This document shows, in pieces, positions 28,881-38,250 of a DNA stretch of 64,000 nt. Origin of the DNA: Elusimicrobiota bacterium. GTDB lineage: Bacteria > Elusimicrobiota > Elusimicrobia > UBA1565 > UBA9628. Positions within the stretch are counted from its first letter, which is position 1. Each line of letters opens with the position of its first letter. The stretch spans positions 23,344 to 87,343 of the forward strand of contig DAIDHS010000006.1 in the NCBI GenBank assembly GCA_027451985.1, read 5' to 3'. The notes below the pieces were generated by a model. It had not been told where the DNA came from. It saw only the letters and a list, made by a program, of their open reading frames with translations, and did not search any database. A program made the position numbers and the translations under genes.

Positions 28881-29330
28881 TCATCCGTCCGGATGCATCC
28901 GGACGTGGCGGCGCATCATGCAGTCGTCGGAAACCACCAGCAGCCCGGCTTGGCGCGCCAAGCCCTCTCCTTCTGGATGCGTGATTGCGTCCTGCAGCCA
29001 AAGGGCTTTAGCCTTGAACCGGATGGCGTCCTTGATGATGGGGAGAACTTCTTCGGGACGGCGAAAGACCTCCACCACATCCACGGCCTCCGGAATCTCG
29101 GATAAATTGGGATAGCATTTCTCTCCCAAAATCTCCTTGTGCCCGGGGTTGACCGGAATGATCCGGTAGCCGCGCTCTTTGAGATACGCCGCGACGTAGT
29201 GGCTGGGGCGCTCGGGCTTGGGCGAGCAGCCTACCACCGCGATGGTCTTCATTGCGAAGATTTTCTTGATGACGTCATCCGTGCCCTGGTTTTGGGACGG
29301 GATCCGGCAGGCGGGATTTTGCGCGTCCAT
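28881..29330 (-). CDS. CoA-binding protein (YccU-like)
   Basis: TIAVVGCSPKPERPSHYVAAYLKERGYRIIPVNPGHKEILGEKCYPNL, DVVEVFRRPEEVLPI, LWLQDAI. Confidence 0.9.
   Translation of the reverse strand: MDAQNPACRIPSQNQGTDDVIKKIFAMKTIAVVGCSPKPERPSHYVAAYLKERGYRIIPVNPGHKEILGEKCYPNLSEIPEAVDVVEVFRRPEEVLPIIKDAIRFKAKALWLQDAITHPEGEGLARQAGLLVVSDDCMMRRHVRMHPDG
28886..28905. repeat. 20-bp perfect palindrome
   Basis: CGTCCGGATGCATCCGGACG at the tail-to-tail junction of two genes. Confidence 0.85.
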
Positions 29331-29331
29331 G

Positions 29332-30270
29332 TCAGTCCTCCTCCATGATGGCCGAGCGCCGTGGCGCCCATGAAAGTTTAGGAAGCAGTTCCGTCGCCAG
29401 GATGCCGGAGATGACCAGCAACGCGCCTAGGATCTGCCTCGGATCTAAGCGCTCTCCGTAAAACAGATAGGAAAACATCCAGGCGAAAACGGGTTCCAGG
29501 GCCATAAGCAGAACGGCGGTCGTGGCCGGAAGAATCTCCTGCGCGTAGGACTGGGCGGTGAAGGCCAGGGAGGTCCCCAAGACCGCGGTTATGCCGAGAG
29601 CGAGGGCGACCGTCGGGCTCCACGCCAATTTGGCGGTTTCGAAGGCCGGGCCCGTGCAGGCCATCAGGAGCGCGGCCGCGCCGACTTGGACGAGCCCCAT
29701 GTGCTCATATCGGACGCTTCTGGCGTATTTGGCCAGAACGACGATTTGCAGGGCGAAAAAAAGAGCTCCGATGAGCGTCAGATAGTCGCCGCGGCCCATG
29801 CCGGAAAACAAGGCGCCCAGGGCTGCGCGCCGCGGCAGGGTCAAGAGAGCGAGTCCGGCGAGCGCCGCGGCCGATCCGATGAACGCGCTCGGGCTCGGAG
29901 GAACGCCCTCTTCGGCGCGCAAAGGCGGGAAAAGAAGCAGGACCGGGACCAGGGCGACGGCTAAGCCCGTGATGAAGGCGGATTTGGACGGAGTGGTCAG
30001 CCGCAAGCCTTCCGTTTGGAATTGGTAGCCCAAACCGAGGCAAAAGCCGACCAAAGAGCCCCGGACCAGGGTCCGGCGGTCGATTGCCCAAAGCTGCTTC
30101 CAGTAGACCGCGGCCAGGACGAAAAACGCCAGCGCCATGCGCAGGAAGTTGAATAGGAGAGGAGAGATGCCGGCCAGCGCGTCTTTGACGAGGACGAAGG
30201 TCGAGCCCCAGACCAAGACGACGTCCAGCAAAACGACGTGAGCCAGAAGGCTCGGAGACCGCTCCTTCAT
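29332..30270 (-). CDS. EamA/DMT-family transporter
   Basis: 10 hydrophobic segments; GSTFVLVKDAL, TTAVLLMALEPVFAWMFSYLFYGERL. Confidence 0.88.
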   Translation of the reverse strand: MKERSPSLLAHVVLLDVVLVWGSTFVLVKDALAGISPLLFNFLRMALAFFVLAAVYWKQLWAIDRRTLVRGSLVGFCLGLGYQFQTEGLRLTTPSKSAFITGLAVALVPVLLLFPPLRAEEGVPPSPSAFIGSAAALAGLALLTLPRRAALGALFSGMGRGDYLTLIGALFFALQIVVLAKYARSVRYEHMGLVQVGAAALLMACTGPAFETAKLAWSPTVALALGITAVLGTSLAFTAQSYAQEILPATTAVLLMALEPVFAWMFSYLFYGERLDPRQILGALLVISGILATELLPKLSWAPRRSAIMEED

Positions 30271-30305
30271 CACCTTATTATAAACCCTTTTGATATGATG
30301 GCGTT

Positions 30306-30848
30306 ATGGAGTTTTGGATTCCGAACGCGCTCGTATTCGTCATTCTGGCCGTCGAGCTGCTGACTATGAACCGGCGCGAGGGGACCGTGCGCAAGGACGC
30401 CTTCTCCTACCAGATCGCGGCCGCCGGATTCTTCGTCGGCTACTTTTCCGCCTTCGCGCTGCGTCGGTGCCCGCCGCTTCTGGGCTCGTGGGCCGTGCTC
30501 GCCGGCACGGCGCTGGCCTTGCCCGGGACGGCCTTCCGCTTTTGGTCCATCCGGAGCTTGGGGGAGTATTTCACGCGCGTGGTCCAGGTATCCCCGGATC
30601 AAAAAGTCGTGGAGGCGGGGCCCTACCGCTATATCCGCCACCCTTCATATTCGGGCAGCATCGCGGCTTCTTTGGGAGTGGCGCTGTCCCTGCGCTCCAC
30701 GGTTTCTCTGGGGTGCATGATGATCCCCATCCTGGCCGGACTGGGCTATCGCATTAAAGTCGAAGAACGCGCTTTGGCGGAATCTCTCGGCGAACCCTAC
30801 AAGGCCTACATGAGACGGACCAAGCGGCTCATTCCTTTGGTCTGGTGA
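30306..30848 (+). CDS. Isoprenylcysteine carboxyl methyltransferase-family membrane protein
   Basis: LGEYFTRVVQVSPDQKVVEAGPYRYIRHPSYSGSI, KVEERALAESLGEPYKAYM. Confidence 0.88.
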   Translation: MEFWIPNALVFVILAVELLTMNRREGTVRKDAFSYQIAAAGFFVGYFSAFALRRCPPLLGSWAVLAGTALALPGTAFRFWSIRSLGEYFTRVVQVSPDQKVVEAGPYRYIRHPSYSGSIAASLGVALSLRSTVSLGCMMIPILAGLGYRIKVEERALAESLGEPYKAYMRRTKRLIPLVW

Positions 30849-30859
30849 GCTTTTAAACG

Positions 30860-31972
30860 ATGAGCGATCCGGGCAAAGCGGAGAAGTTGGGGCGGCGGCT
30901 GGTGGACGGCCTCTTATCCGCCGTTTTGCCTGAAAAGGAAAAAGTTCCCGCCGAAACCGTGCGCGATGTCCTGGCCAAGCCAGGCGCCTGCGCGCTTTTC
31001 CTCTTCGAGAGAAGCCGGATGGGCGACGTCCTTCTGCAGACTCCGGTGCTTGCCAATCTCAAAGCGTCCTTCCCGGGTTTGAGATTATGCGCCGTGGCCA
31101 GAGGCTACAACGCTCCGGCTTTGGCCGAGCATCCGGATTTAGAGCGCCTGCTGGTTTTTCCGGACGCAGGGCTCGGCAAACCGGGCCAGCTTCTGAAGTT
31201 CTGGCGAGAATTCCGCCGTCCATGGGACGTGGTCTTCGTCATGAGCGCGGGCGGCGCGTCTTTGACCTCGGCGCTCCTGGCCAGGCTTTCGGGCGCGCGA
31301 TTAATTGCGGGCCCCGGCACGGAGATTTTCGGCAAGCCCTACAGCCGCATTTTTTACAGTTGGGAGTCCCAGCCCATTCCGGCGCGAGGATCCCGAGTCG
31401 ACGCAAACTTGAGAATTTTGGGGGCTCTGGGCGTCCGCATCGGGTCGCGCCGCCTGCGCGCAGGATTTTCCAGCTCCGGCGAAGCAAAAGCGTGGGACTT
31501 TGCGCAAAGCCTGGGCGGGTCGGGCCCTATCGCCGCGATTCATCCAGGAGGAGCGGCGCACCTTTCCGGCCGCATCGCCGCGCCGGAACTCTTCGCCTCC
31601 GTCGCTAAGTCCTTGAACAAAGCGGGCGTGCGCGTCGTGGCGGTCAAGGGACCGAACGAAGCGGAGTCGGTCAGCAGGCTGAAGGCGCTTGCTGGCTTGG
31701 AACTACCCGTCGCGGCTCTCGATCTGGACGGCCTCAAGGCCTTCTTCTCCATGGCGCGCCTGCTGGTCTCCAACGACGGCGGGACCATGCATCTGGCCGC
31801 GGCTATGGGCGCTTCCGTCCTGGCGCTGTTCTCGGCGACGGATCCGGAGGTTTGGGCCTCCGAGGGGGTGGTCCCCGTTGATTTGCGCGGCCGTGATTGG
31901 CGGGCCGCCGAGATCGAGGTGACGGGTTTGGCCCTTAAGCTGATTGAGCCGCGTGCTCCTGCGGCGTCTTAA
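30860..31972 (+). CDS. Glycosyltransferase family 9 (heptosyltransferase-like)
   Basis: FLFERSRMGDVLLQTPVLANLKASFP, IAAIHPGGAAH, LLVSNDGGTMHLAAAMGASVLALFSATDP. Confidence 0.85.
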   Translation: MSDPGKAEKLGRRLVDGLLSAVLPEKEKVPAETVRDVLAKPGACALFLFERSRMGDVLLQTPVLANLKASFPGLRLCAVARGYNAPALAEHPDLERLLVFPDAGLGKPGQLLKFWREFRRPWDVVFVMSAGGASLTSALLARLSGARLIAGPGTEIFGKPYSRIFYSWESQPIPARGSRVDANLRILGALGVRIGSRRLRAGFSSSGEAKAWDFAQSLGGSGPIAAIHPGGAAHLSGRIAAPELFASVAKSLNKAGVRVVAVKGPNEAESVSRLKALAGLELPVAALDLDGLKAFFSMARLLVSNDGGTMHLAAAMGASVLALFSATDPEVWASEGVVPVDLRGRDWRAAEIEVTGLALKLIEPRAPAAS

Positions 31973-32567
31973 ACGATTCTTTGAACGCTTCGGCGGCTGT
32001 GTACGCGGCCGCGGCGACCGAAATCGGGTGGCCCGCGAGCTTGGAAAGAGTGCTCATTTGCTCTGGCTCAAGTCGGCAGGGGTTGATGCGGTAAAATGGG
32101 GAGAGCTCGCAGTCGACGTTGAGCGCGAAGCCGTGGTAAGAGACGTTTCGGCGCACGGCCACGCCGATGGAGGCGATTTTCCGGCCGCGGCACCACACAC
32201 CGGTGAATCCCGCGACGGTTTCGGCCGCAAGGCCGAAGCGCGCGCAGATCCGGATAAGCGCGCTTTCAATGAGACGGAGATGGTCGACCGCGCCCAGCCC
32301 GCGCTCCCCTAAGTGCATGATGGGGTATCCCACCAGTTGACCCGGACCGTGATAAGTGGTGTCGCCGCCGCGCTCGATGACGTAATAGGGGTGGGGCAGT
32401 CCCGGCGGCGGAACGTCGCGGGAGGATGCTCCGCAGGTATAGACCGGCGGGTGCTCTAAAAGAAGAAGCGTGTCCGCAATCAGCCCTTGGGACCGCTCGT
32501 CCGCGAGCCGCTTTTGCAGAGCCCAGGCCTTGGCGAATTCAACCGTGCCCAGGAAACGGACGTCCAT
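31935..32567 (-). CDS. lipB: Octanoyl-ACP:protein N-octanoyltransferase
   Basis: EHPPVYTCGAS, IERGGDTTYHGPGQLVGYPI, GVWCRGRKIASIGVAVRRNVSYHGFALNV; start moved to ATG 32567. Confidence 0.93.
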   Translation of the reverse strand: MDVRFLGTVEFAKAWALQKRLADERSQGLIADTLLLLEHPPVYTCGASSRDVPPPGLPHPYYVIERGGDTTYHGPGQLVGYPIMHLGERGLGAVDHLRLIESALIRICARFGLAAETVAGFTGVWCRGRKIASIGVAVRRNVSYHGFALNVDCELSPFYRINPCRLEPEQMSTLSKLAGHPISVAAAAYTAAEAFKESFKTPQEHAAQSA

Positions 32568-32575
32568 CGCGCGCC

Positions 32576-33982
32576 TCAGCGCTTGACGGGCGGCAGGATA
32601 TGCACGGCCTGTCCCACGCAAGCCTCGGCGGCGTCGACAATGGACTCGCAGAGGGTCGGGTGGGGGTGAATGGCTTCGGCGATGTCTTCGATGGTGGCCT
32701 TCAACTTGACCGCCAGGCAACCTTCCCCAATGAGGTCCGACGCGCTGGCGCCCACAATGGCGACGCCCAGGACCTCGCGCGTCTCTTTGTCCGCGACGAC
32801 CTTGTAGAATCCCTCGGGTTTGCCTACGGCTTGGGCGCGCCCCGAGGCGGCAAAAGGAAAGCGTCCGACGATGGGCTCTCGCCCCCGCGCGCGAATCTGC
32901 TCCTCAGTCTCTCCCACGAAGGCGATTTCCGGATCGGTAAAGATGGTCCAGGGCACCGCGCCGATGCCGTGCGTTTGAAAGCCCGCGATGGCCTGCGCCG
33001 CTACGACGGCTTCCTGCGAAGCCTTGTGCGCCAGGTAGGGCGCGCCGACGACGTCCCCGGCCGCGTAGATATGGGGGACGTTGGTCTGGTAGCGCGCGTT
33101 GACCTTGATGTGCCCTTTGGGGTCGGTCTCCACGCCTGCCGCATCCAAACCCAAATCCTTGGTGATGGGAACGCGGCCCACGCTTAAAAGAATTTTGTCG
33201 GCTTCGACGGTTTTTTCACCCTCGGCCGTTTTGACGCGGACCGACAGTCCGGAGCCCGTTTTCTCGTAGCCGAGAGCTTGGGACTTGGTCAGGACCTCGA
33301 TGCCGAGCTTCTGCAGGCTGCGCAGGACGGGCGAAACCATGTCCGAAGGCACTCCAGGTAGGACCTGATCCATGAATTCGATCACGGTCACCTTGGTTCC
33401 GAGCTTGGCGAAGAAAGTTCCGATTTCGAGCCCGATGACGCCTCCGCCGATGACCGCCAGGCGGTTCGGTGCTTCGGAAAGTTCCAACGCCTCCTTCGAG
33501 CTCAGCACGGACTCCCCATCGAATGAAAAGCCGGGAATTTCCGCGGGTCTCGTACCGGTGGAAATAAGCGCGTGAGCAAACTCAATCGTTTCCTCGCCGT
33601 CGGCCTTCGCGATGACGGCGGAGTTGGGGCCGGTCAGTCGCGCGGTCCCCGCTAAGACGTCGACCTTGTTTCCTTTTTCTAGGGACGCGATGCCGCGCAC
33701 AAATCCTCCGACGACGCCGTTCTTCCAGGCTTGCACCTTGGCCCAGTCGATGCCCAGTCCCGATGCGTTCATGCCCAGGGACTGCGCCGCTTTGGGGTGG
33801 TAGTACTCGTCCGCTGCGTGAATGAGGGCCTTGGAGGGGATGCATCCGTAGTTGAGACACTCTCCGCCGAGCTTGTCCTTCTCGACCAGCAGAGTTTTTT
33901 TGCCCAGCTTGCCGAGCTTGATGGCGCCGACGTAGCCGCCGGGCCCCGCGCCGATGACCAAGACGTCCGTGGAAAGAGCCAT
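32576..33982 (-). CDS. lpd: Dihydrolipoyl dehydrogenase
   Basis: VIGAGPGGYVGAI, GGECLNYGCIPSKALIH, HPHPTLCE. Confidence 0.95.
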   Translation of the reverse strand: MALSTDVLVIGAGPGGYVGAIKLGKLGKKTLLVEKDKLGGECLNYGCIPSKALIHAADEYYHPKAAQSLGMNASGLGIDWAKVQAWKNGVVGGFVRGIASLEKGNKVDVLAGTARLTGPNSAVIAKADGEETIEFAHALISTGTRPAEIPGFSFDGESVLSSKEALELSEAPNRLAVIGGGVIGLEIGTFFAKLGTKVTVIEFMDQVLPGVPSDMVSPVLRSLQKLGIEVLTKSQALGYEKTGSGLSVRVKTAEGEKTVEADKILLSVGRVPITKDLGLDAAGVETDPKGHIKVNARYQTNVPHIYAAGDVVGAPYLAHKASQEAVVAAQAIAGFQTHGIGAVPWTIFTDPEIAFVGETEEQIRARGREPIVGRFPFAASGRAQAVGKPEGFYKVVADKETREVLGVAIVGASASDLIGEGCLAVKLKATIEDIAEAIHPHPTLCESIVDAAEACVGQAVHILPPVKR

Positions 33983-33986
33983 GGAC

Positions 33987-35183
33987 TTAAAGCAGCGTCT
34001 TCGGGTTCTCGAGCGCCTTGACGAGCGTGTTCATGAACGACGCCGCCTGCGCGCCGTCCGTGACGCGATGGTCGAAGGTGAGGACCAAGTTGGCCATGGT
34101 CCGGATTTGCACCGCGCCGTCCTTGACGATGGGCCGCTCCTGCATCTTCATGACGGCCAGGATGGCGACCTCGGGGTAGTTGATGATGGGCGTGGCGAAG
34201 AGCCCGCCGATGGGCCCGATGTTGGTGATGGTGAACGTCCCTCCGGAGAGTTCCGGGGCCTCGATTTTGCCCGCGCGGGCCTTGTCGGCCAGACGGTGGA
34301 TATCGGAGGCCAGAGTCAGAATGTCCTTCTTGCCCGCGTCCTTGACCACGGGAACCATGAGCCCCGACGGCGTCGAGGCCGCGATGCCGATGTGGTAGTC
34401 GCGCTTATGGATGATGGCGCCCGCCTTCTCGTCCAAGGTCGCGTTGAACTGAGGGAACTCCTTGAAGGTCTTGATGAGCGCCTTGATGATGAAAGGCAGG
34501 TAGGTCAGTTTGACCGATTTTTTCTCGGCTTCGGCTTTCATCTCCTGCCGAAGCTTGACCAGCGCGGTGAAGTCCACCTCGTCCATGTGCGAGACGTGCG
34601 GCACGGCGCGCCAACTCTCGGCCATCTTCTCAGCGGTCTTGCGACGGATGCCGATGAAGGGAATCTGCTCGTCGCCCGCGGCTGCCGCGGCGGGCTTGGC
34701 CGCACCGTTGGCCGCGTGGACGGCCGTTCCGTTGGCCGCGCGGCGCACGTCGTCTTCGGTGATGCGCCCAGCCGGGCCGGTGCCGGAGATTTTGGCCAAG
34801 TCGACTTTCAGATCGGAGGCCAGCTTGCGCACGGCCGGCGTGGCGCTGACGGTGGCCGTGGAGGAGGTTGTCGCCGTGGCGGACTTCGAGGCGGTCTGGG
34901 CCGGCGCAGCGGACGCGGGAGCGGCGGCGGGCTTGGAATCGCCGCCGGCGAGTTCAAAAGTGACCAGCGTCTCGTGGACCTTGACCTTTTCGCCGACTTT
35001 GGCCGCGAGCTTGGCGATTTTGCCGTTCTTGGGACTGGGGATCTCCACCTCGGCCTTGTCGGTCAAAACATTGCAAATGGGATCATTTTCCTTGACCGTG
35101 TCGCCTTCCTTGACGTGCCATTTGACGAGTTCGCCCTCTGTGAGGCCCTCGCCGATGTCCGGCAGCTTGAAATCGTAGTTCAT
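33987..35183 (-). CDS. Dihydrolipoamide acyltransferase (E2), single lipoyl domain
   Basis: MNYDFKLPDIGEGLTEGELVKWHVKEGD, lipoyl TDKAEVEIP, PSBD VRKLASDLKVDLAKISGTGPAGRITEDDV, DHRVTDGA. Confidence 0.93.
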   Translation of the reverse strand: MNYDFKLPDIGEGLTEGELVKWHVKEGDTVKENDPICNVLTDKAEVEIPSPKNGKIAKLAAKVGEKVKVHETLVTFELAGGDSKPAAAPASAAPAQTASKSATATTSSTATVSATPAVRKLASDLKVDLAKISGTGPAGRITEDDVRRAANGTAVHAANGAAKPAAAAAGDEQIPFIGIRRKTAEKMAESWRAVPHVSHMDEVDFTALVKLRQEMKAEAEKKSVKLTYLPFIIKALIKTFKEFPQFNATLDEKAGAIIHKRDYHIGIAASTPSGLMVPVVKDAGKKDILTLASDIHRLADKARAGKIEAPELSGGTFTITNIGPIGGLFATPIINYPEVAILAVMKMQERPIVKDGAVQIRTMANLVLTFDHRVTDGAQAASFMNTLVKALENPKTLL

Positions 35184-35236
35184 GGCAGCTCCTTGCGAAT
35201 GGATTTCCAACGTCCTGATTTTATCAAAAGGCTTCG

Positions 35237-36214
35237 TCAGAACGCCAGAATCGCGCGCGCCGCGCTCAGGACCCGCTCGGCGTCCGGAATGTAGTGCTTC
35301 TCCAGACGGAATAGGGGCATGCGGATGTCCCAGCTTCCCACGCGCTTGACCGGAGCCTTAAGGCTCAAAAGCGATCGCTCGGAGATCAGAGCGCTGACTT
35401 CGGCCGCCCAAGATCCCATGTTGGGCGCCTCGTGCGCGATAACCACGCGCCCGGTCTTGTGCGCCGAGGCCAGAATCGCGTCCAAGTCCAAAGGCGCGAG
35501 CGTGCGCAGATCCAGGACTTCGGCGGAGGCGCCTTCCTTTTCCAATATCTCGGCGGCCTTGAGGCAGGTATGGACCATGGCGCCCCAAGAAATTAGAGTG
35601 AGATCGGAGCCGATCCTGGCTTGGCGCGCCTTGCCGATGGGCGTTTCGTAGGGCTCCTGCGGCACCTCGCCTTTGACCGCGCGGTAAAGGGCCTTGGGCT
35701 CGAAGAAGACCACGGGATCGGGGTCGCGCACGGCGGCGATGAGGAGTCCCTTCGCGTCGGCCGGCGTGGAGGGGCAGATGACCTTGATGCCGGGGGTATG
35801 GCAGACGTAGGCCTCGGGCGACTCGGAATGATGCTCCGGCGCATGGATGAGACCTCCGTGCGGACAGCGCAGAACCATGGGCACGGTGTTGCGGCCGCGC
35901 GTGCGGTTGCGCATGCGGCCCATGTGGCAAAGAATTTGATCCATGCCCGAGGGCAGGAATCCGTCGAACTGGATTTCGCACACGGGCCGAAAGCCGTCGA
36001 TGGCAAGGCCTATGGAGGATCCGAGAATGCCGATTTCGGCCAAGGGCGTGTCCACGACGCGGTCGGCGCCGAATTTCTGCTGCAAGCCTTCGGTCGCGCG
36101 GAAGACGCCGCCGTTGAGGCCCACGTCTTCGCCCAGCACCAAGACGCGTTCGTCTTCGGCCATCGCCTGATGCAGGCCTTGATTGATGGCTTGCACCAGA
36201 TTCAGCTCGGGCAT
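35237..36214 (-). CDS. Pyruvate/2-oxoacid dehydrogenase E1 beta subunit
   Basis: VLVLGEDVGLNGGVFRATEGL, DTPLAEIGILGSSIGLA, HSESPEAYVCHTPGIKVICPSTP. Confidence 0.92.
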   Translation of the reverse strand: MPELNLVQAINQGLHQAMAEDERVLVLGEDVGLNGGVFRATEGLQQKFGADRVVDTPLAEIGILGSSIGLAIDGFRPVCEIQFDGFLPSGMDQILCHMGRMRNRTRGRNTVPMVLRCPHGGLIHAPEHHSESPEAYVCHTPGIKVICPSTPADAKGLLIAAVRDPDPVVFFEPKALYRAVKGEVPQEPYETPIGKARQARIGSDLTLISWGAMVHTCLKAAEILEKEGASAEVLDLRTLAPLDLDAILASAHKTGRVVIAHEAPNMGSWAAEVSALISERSLLSLKAPVKRVGSWDIRMPLFRLEKHYIPDAERVLSAARAILAF

Positions 36215-36215
36215 C

Positions 36216-37343
36216 TTACGGGAACCGTCCTTCGGCGGGCGGCAGGACCGCCAGATTTTCGTCCCCGGTCCTGGTTTCCAAGATCTTTTGCAATTCCGCG
36301 CGCTCCTCGATAAGCTGCCAGGGCGCGACGGCGTAATTCTCGGAGAACATGTCGAGAGGGTTCGGCGGGGGGAAAGACTCGTAGGCTTTGATCTCGGCTT
36401 CAAGCATCGCCAAGGATTCCTTTTGCAGGCGCGCTTCTTTTTCGGCGTCCCACAGGCCTTGGCTCTCCAGGTAGCGGCGAAGCCTCAGGATGGGATCTTT
36501 GCGCTTCCATGCCTCCACTTCGGACGCGTCGCGGTAGCGTCCCGCGTCGTCCGCCGTGGTGTGGTGGCTCAAACGATAGGTCTCGCATTCGATGACGCTG
36601 GGACCGCGGCCCTCGCGCGCACGGGCGACGGCCGCGCTGACTTCCTTATAAATCGCGAAGACATCGTTGCCGTCCACTTGGACGCCGAAGGCTCCATAGC
36701 CCCAGGCTTTTTGCGCGAGAGTCTTTCCGGCCGACTGCTTCTCCCGCGGCACGGAAATGGCCCAATGGTTGTTTTCGATAATGTAGATCGCCGGCAGCTT
36801 CATGGAGGCGCAAAACGTTAGGGCTTCGTGCAAATCGCCTTTGGACGAGGTGCCGTCGCCCAGGTAGGCCATCGCCACGCCGCCTTTGCCTTTGAGTTTT
36901 TCACCCCAGGCCAGGCCCGCCGCCTGGGTCAGGTGCGAGCCCACGGGAATCGCGAAAATAAGATCGTTGTTCTCGTCGGGAAACTTCACGCCGCGATCGT
37001 CGCCGGCCCAGTAGAGCAGGGAGTAGCGCAGCTGCATGCCTCGCGCATAGTAGGCGCCCTGGCCTCTGTAAGTCGGCACGAGCCAATCCTTGGGCCGCAG
37101 ACACGCCGCCGGAACGATTTGGCTGGCCTCCTGGCCGAGAATCATGGGGTAGGTGCCCAGGCGGCCCTGGCGCTGCAGTTTGACCGAGCGCTCGTCGAAA
37201 AGCCTCAGCTCGATCATTTTTCGGTAGAGCCAGAGAAGCTGCTCCTCGGGCAAATCGACGGGAATGGAGAAATCGCGCACGCCCTCGGCGCTCAGGATTT
37301 CGACGCGTTCGGTCCGCGAGAGGTCAGCCGAGATGATTGGCAC
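36216..37343 (-). CDS. Pyruvate/2-oxoacid dehydrogenase E1 alpha subunit
   Basis: TPP motif GDGTSSKGDLHEALTFCASMKLPAIYIIENNHWAIS, YRLSHHTTADDAGRYR. Confidence 0.92.
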   Translation of the reverse strand: MPIISADLSRTERVEILSAEGVRDFSIPVDLPEEQLLWLYRKMIELRLFDERSVKLQRQGRLGTYPMILGQEASQIVPAACLRPKDWLVPTYRGQGAYYARGMQLRYSLLYWAGDDRGVKFPDENNDLIFAIPVGSHLTQAAGLAWGEKLKGKGGVAMAYLGDGTSSKGDLHEALTFCASMKLPAIYIIENNHWAISVPREKQSAGKTLAQKAWGYGAFGVQVDGNDVFAIYKEVSAAVARAREGRGPSVIECETYRLSHHTTADDAGRYRDASEVEAWKRKDPILRLRRYLESQGLWDAEKEARLQKESLAMLEAEIKAYESFPPPNPLDMFSENYAVAPWQLIEERAELQKILETRTGDENLAVLPPAEGRFP

Positions 37344-38250
37344 CGAGATAATCCTTCAGGAAAAGCTCGCCGGCCCGATAGGAGCTGCGCACGAACGGCC
37401 CCGATGCCACGTGCAGAAAACCCATCTCCCGCGCGCGGCGGCCGTAATCCTCGAAGCGCTCGGGCGAAACGAATTCCGCGACGGGGAGGTTGCGCTTGGC
37501 GCGGCTGGGCCGCAGGTACTGGCCGATGGTCAAGATTTGCACGCCGGCTTGGCGCAGGTCGTAAAAGGCCGCCAAGACCTCGTCTTTCGTTTCTCCCAAG
37601 CCCAGCATCAAAGAGGATTTGCTCGGCGTTTTTGGCGCGATCTCGCGGCACAAAGCCAAAACTTCAAGGGACTGCCGGTATGAGGCCCGGTGATCGCGCA
37701 CGTCCGGAGTCAAGCGCTCAACGGTCTCCAGGTTGTGGGCCAGCACGTCCGGCCCGGCTGCGGCGACGATTTTAAGCAAATCTCGCCGGCCCTGAAAATC
37801 CTGCATCAGGATTTCAATCAAAAGCTTCGGATTTCGCCGTTTGGCCTCGCGAATGACCTGCGCGACATGCCCTGCGCCTTGATCCGGCAAATCGTCGCGG
37901 CACACGGTGGTGATGACGGCGTAGTCGAGGCCCATGTCCGAAAGAGTCTCCGCCAGCTTTATGGGCTCCTCGGGATCCGGGGCGTCAGGTCTGGCTTTAG
38001 ATGACACAGAGCAAAAACGGCAGGCGCGCGTGCACTCGTCTCCCAAGAGCATGAAGGTCGCGGTGGCGGCGCCCTTTTGTCCGCCCCAGCACTCGGCGAT
38101 GTTGGGGCAGCGCGCTTCCTCGCACACGGTGTGCAAGCTGCGGCGGGCGGAGACGGCCTTGATGCGCTCGAAATCCTTTCCGCCCGCGAGCTTGACCTTG
38201 AGCCAGGGAGGCAGGCGAGCGGGCTGTTCCGCGGTCGCGGAATTACTCAT
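37324..38250 (-). CDS. lipA: Lipoyl synthase
   Basis: TVCEEARCPNIAECW, FMLLGDECTRACRFCSV, two Cys clusters of LipA. Confidence 0.96.
   Translation of the reverse strand: MSNSATAEQPARLPPWLKVKLAGGKDFERIKAVSARRSLHTVCEEARCPNIAECWGGQKGAATATFMLLGDECTRACRFCSVSSKARPDAPDPEEPIKLAETLSDMGLDYAVITTVCRDDLPDQGAGHVAQVIREAKRRNPKLLIEILMQDFQGRRDLLKIVAAAGPDVLAHNLETVERLTPDVRDHRASYRQSLEVLALCREIAPKTPSKSSLMLGLGETKDEVLAAFYDLRQAGVQILTIGQYLRPSRAKRNLPVAEFVSPERFEDYGRRAREMGFLHVASGPFVRSSYRAGELFLKDYLGANHLG

Noticed and set aside
34812-34990. Ala/Pro/Thr-rich repetitive stretch in E2
   Set aside because: Normal flexible inter-domain linker of acyltransferases
33954-35294. 446-aa plus-strand ORF antisense to the E2 gene
   Set aside because: Low-complexity Arg/Gly/Asp-rich translation, no family motifs; mirror-frame artefact of high-GC coding DNA
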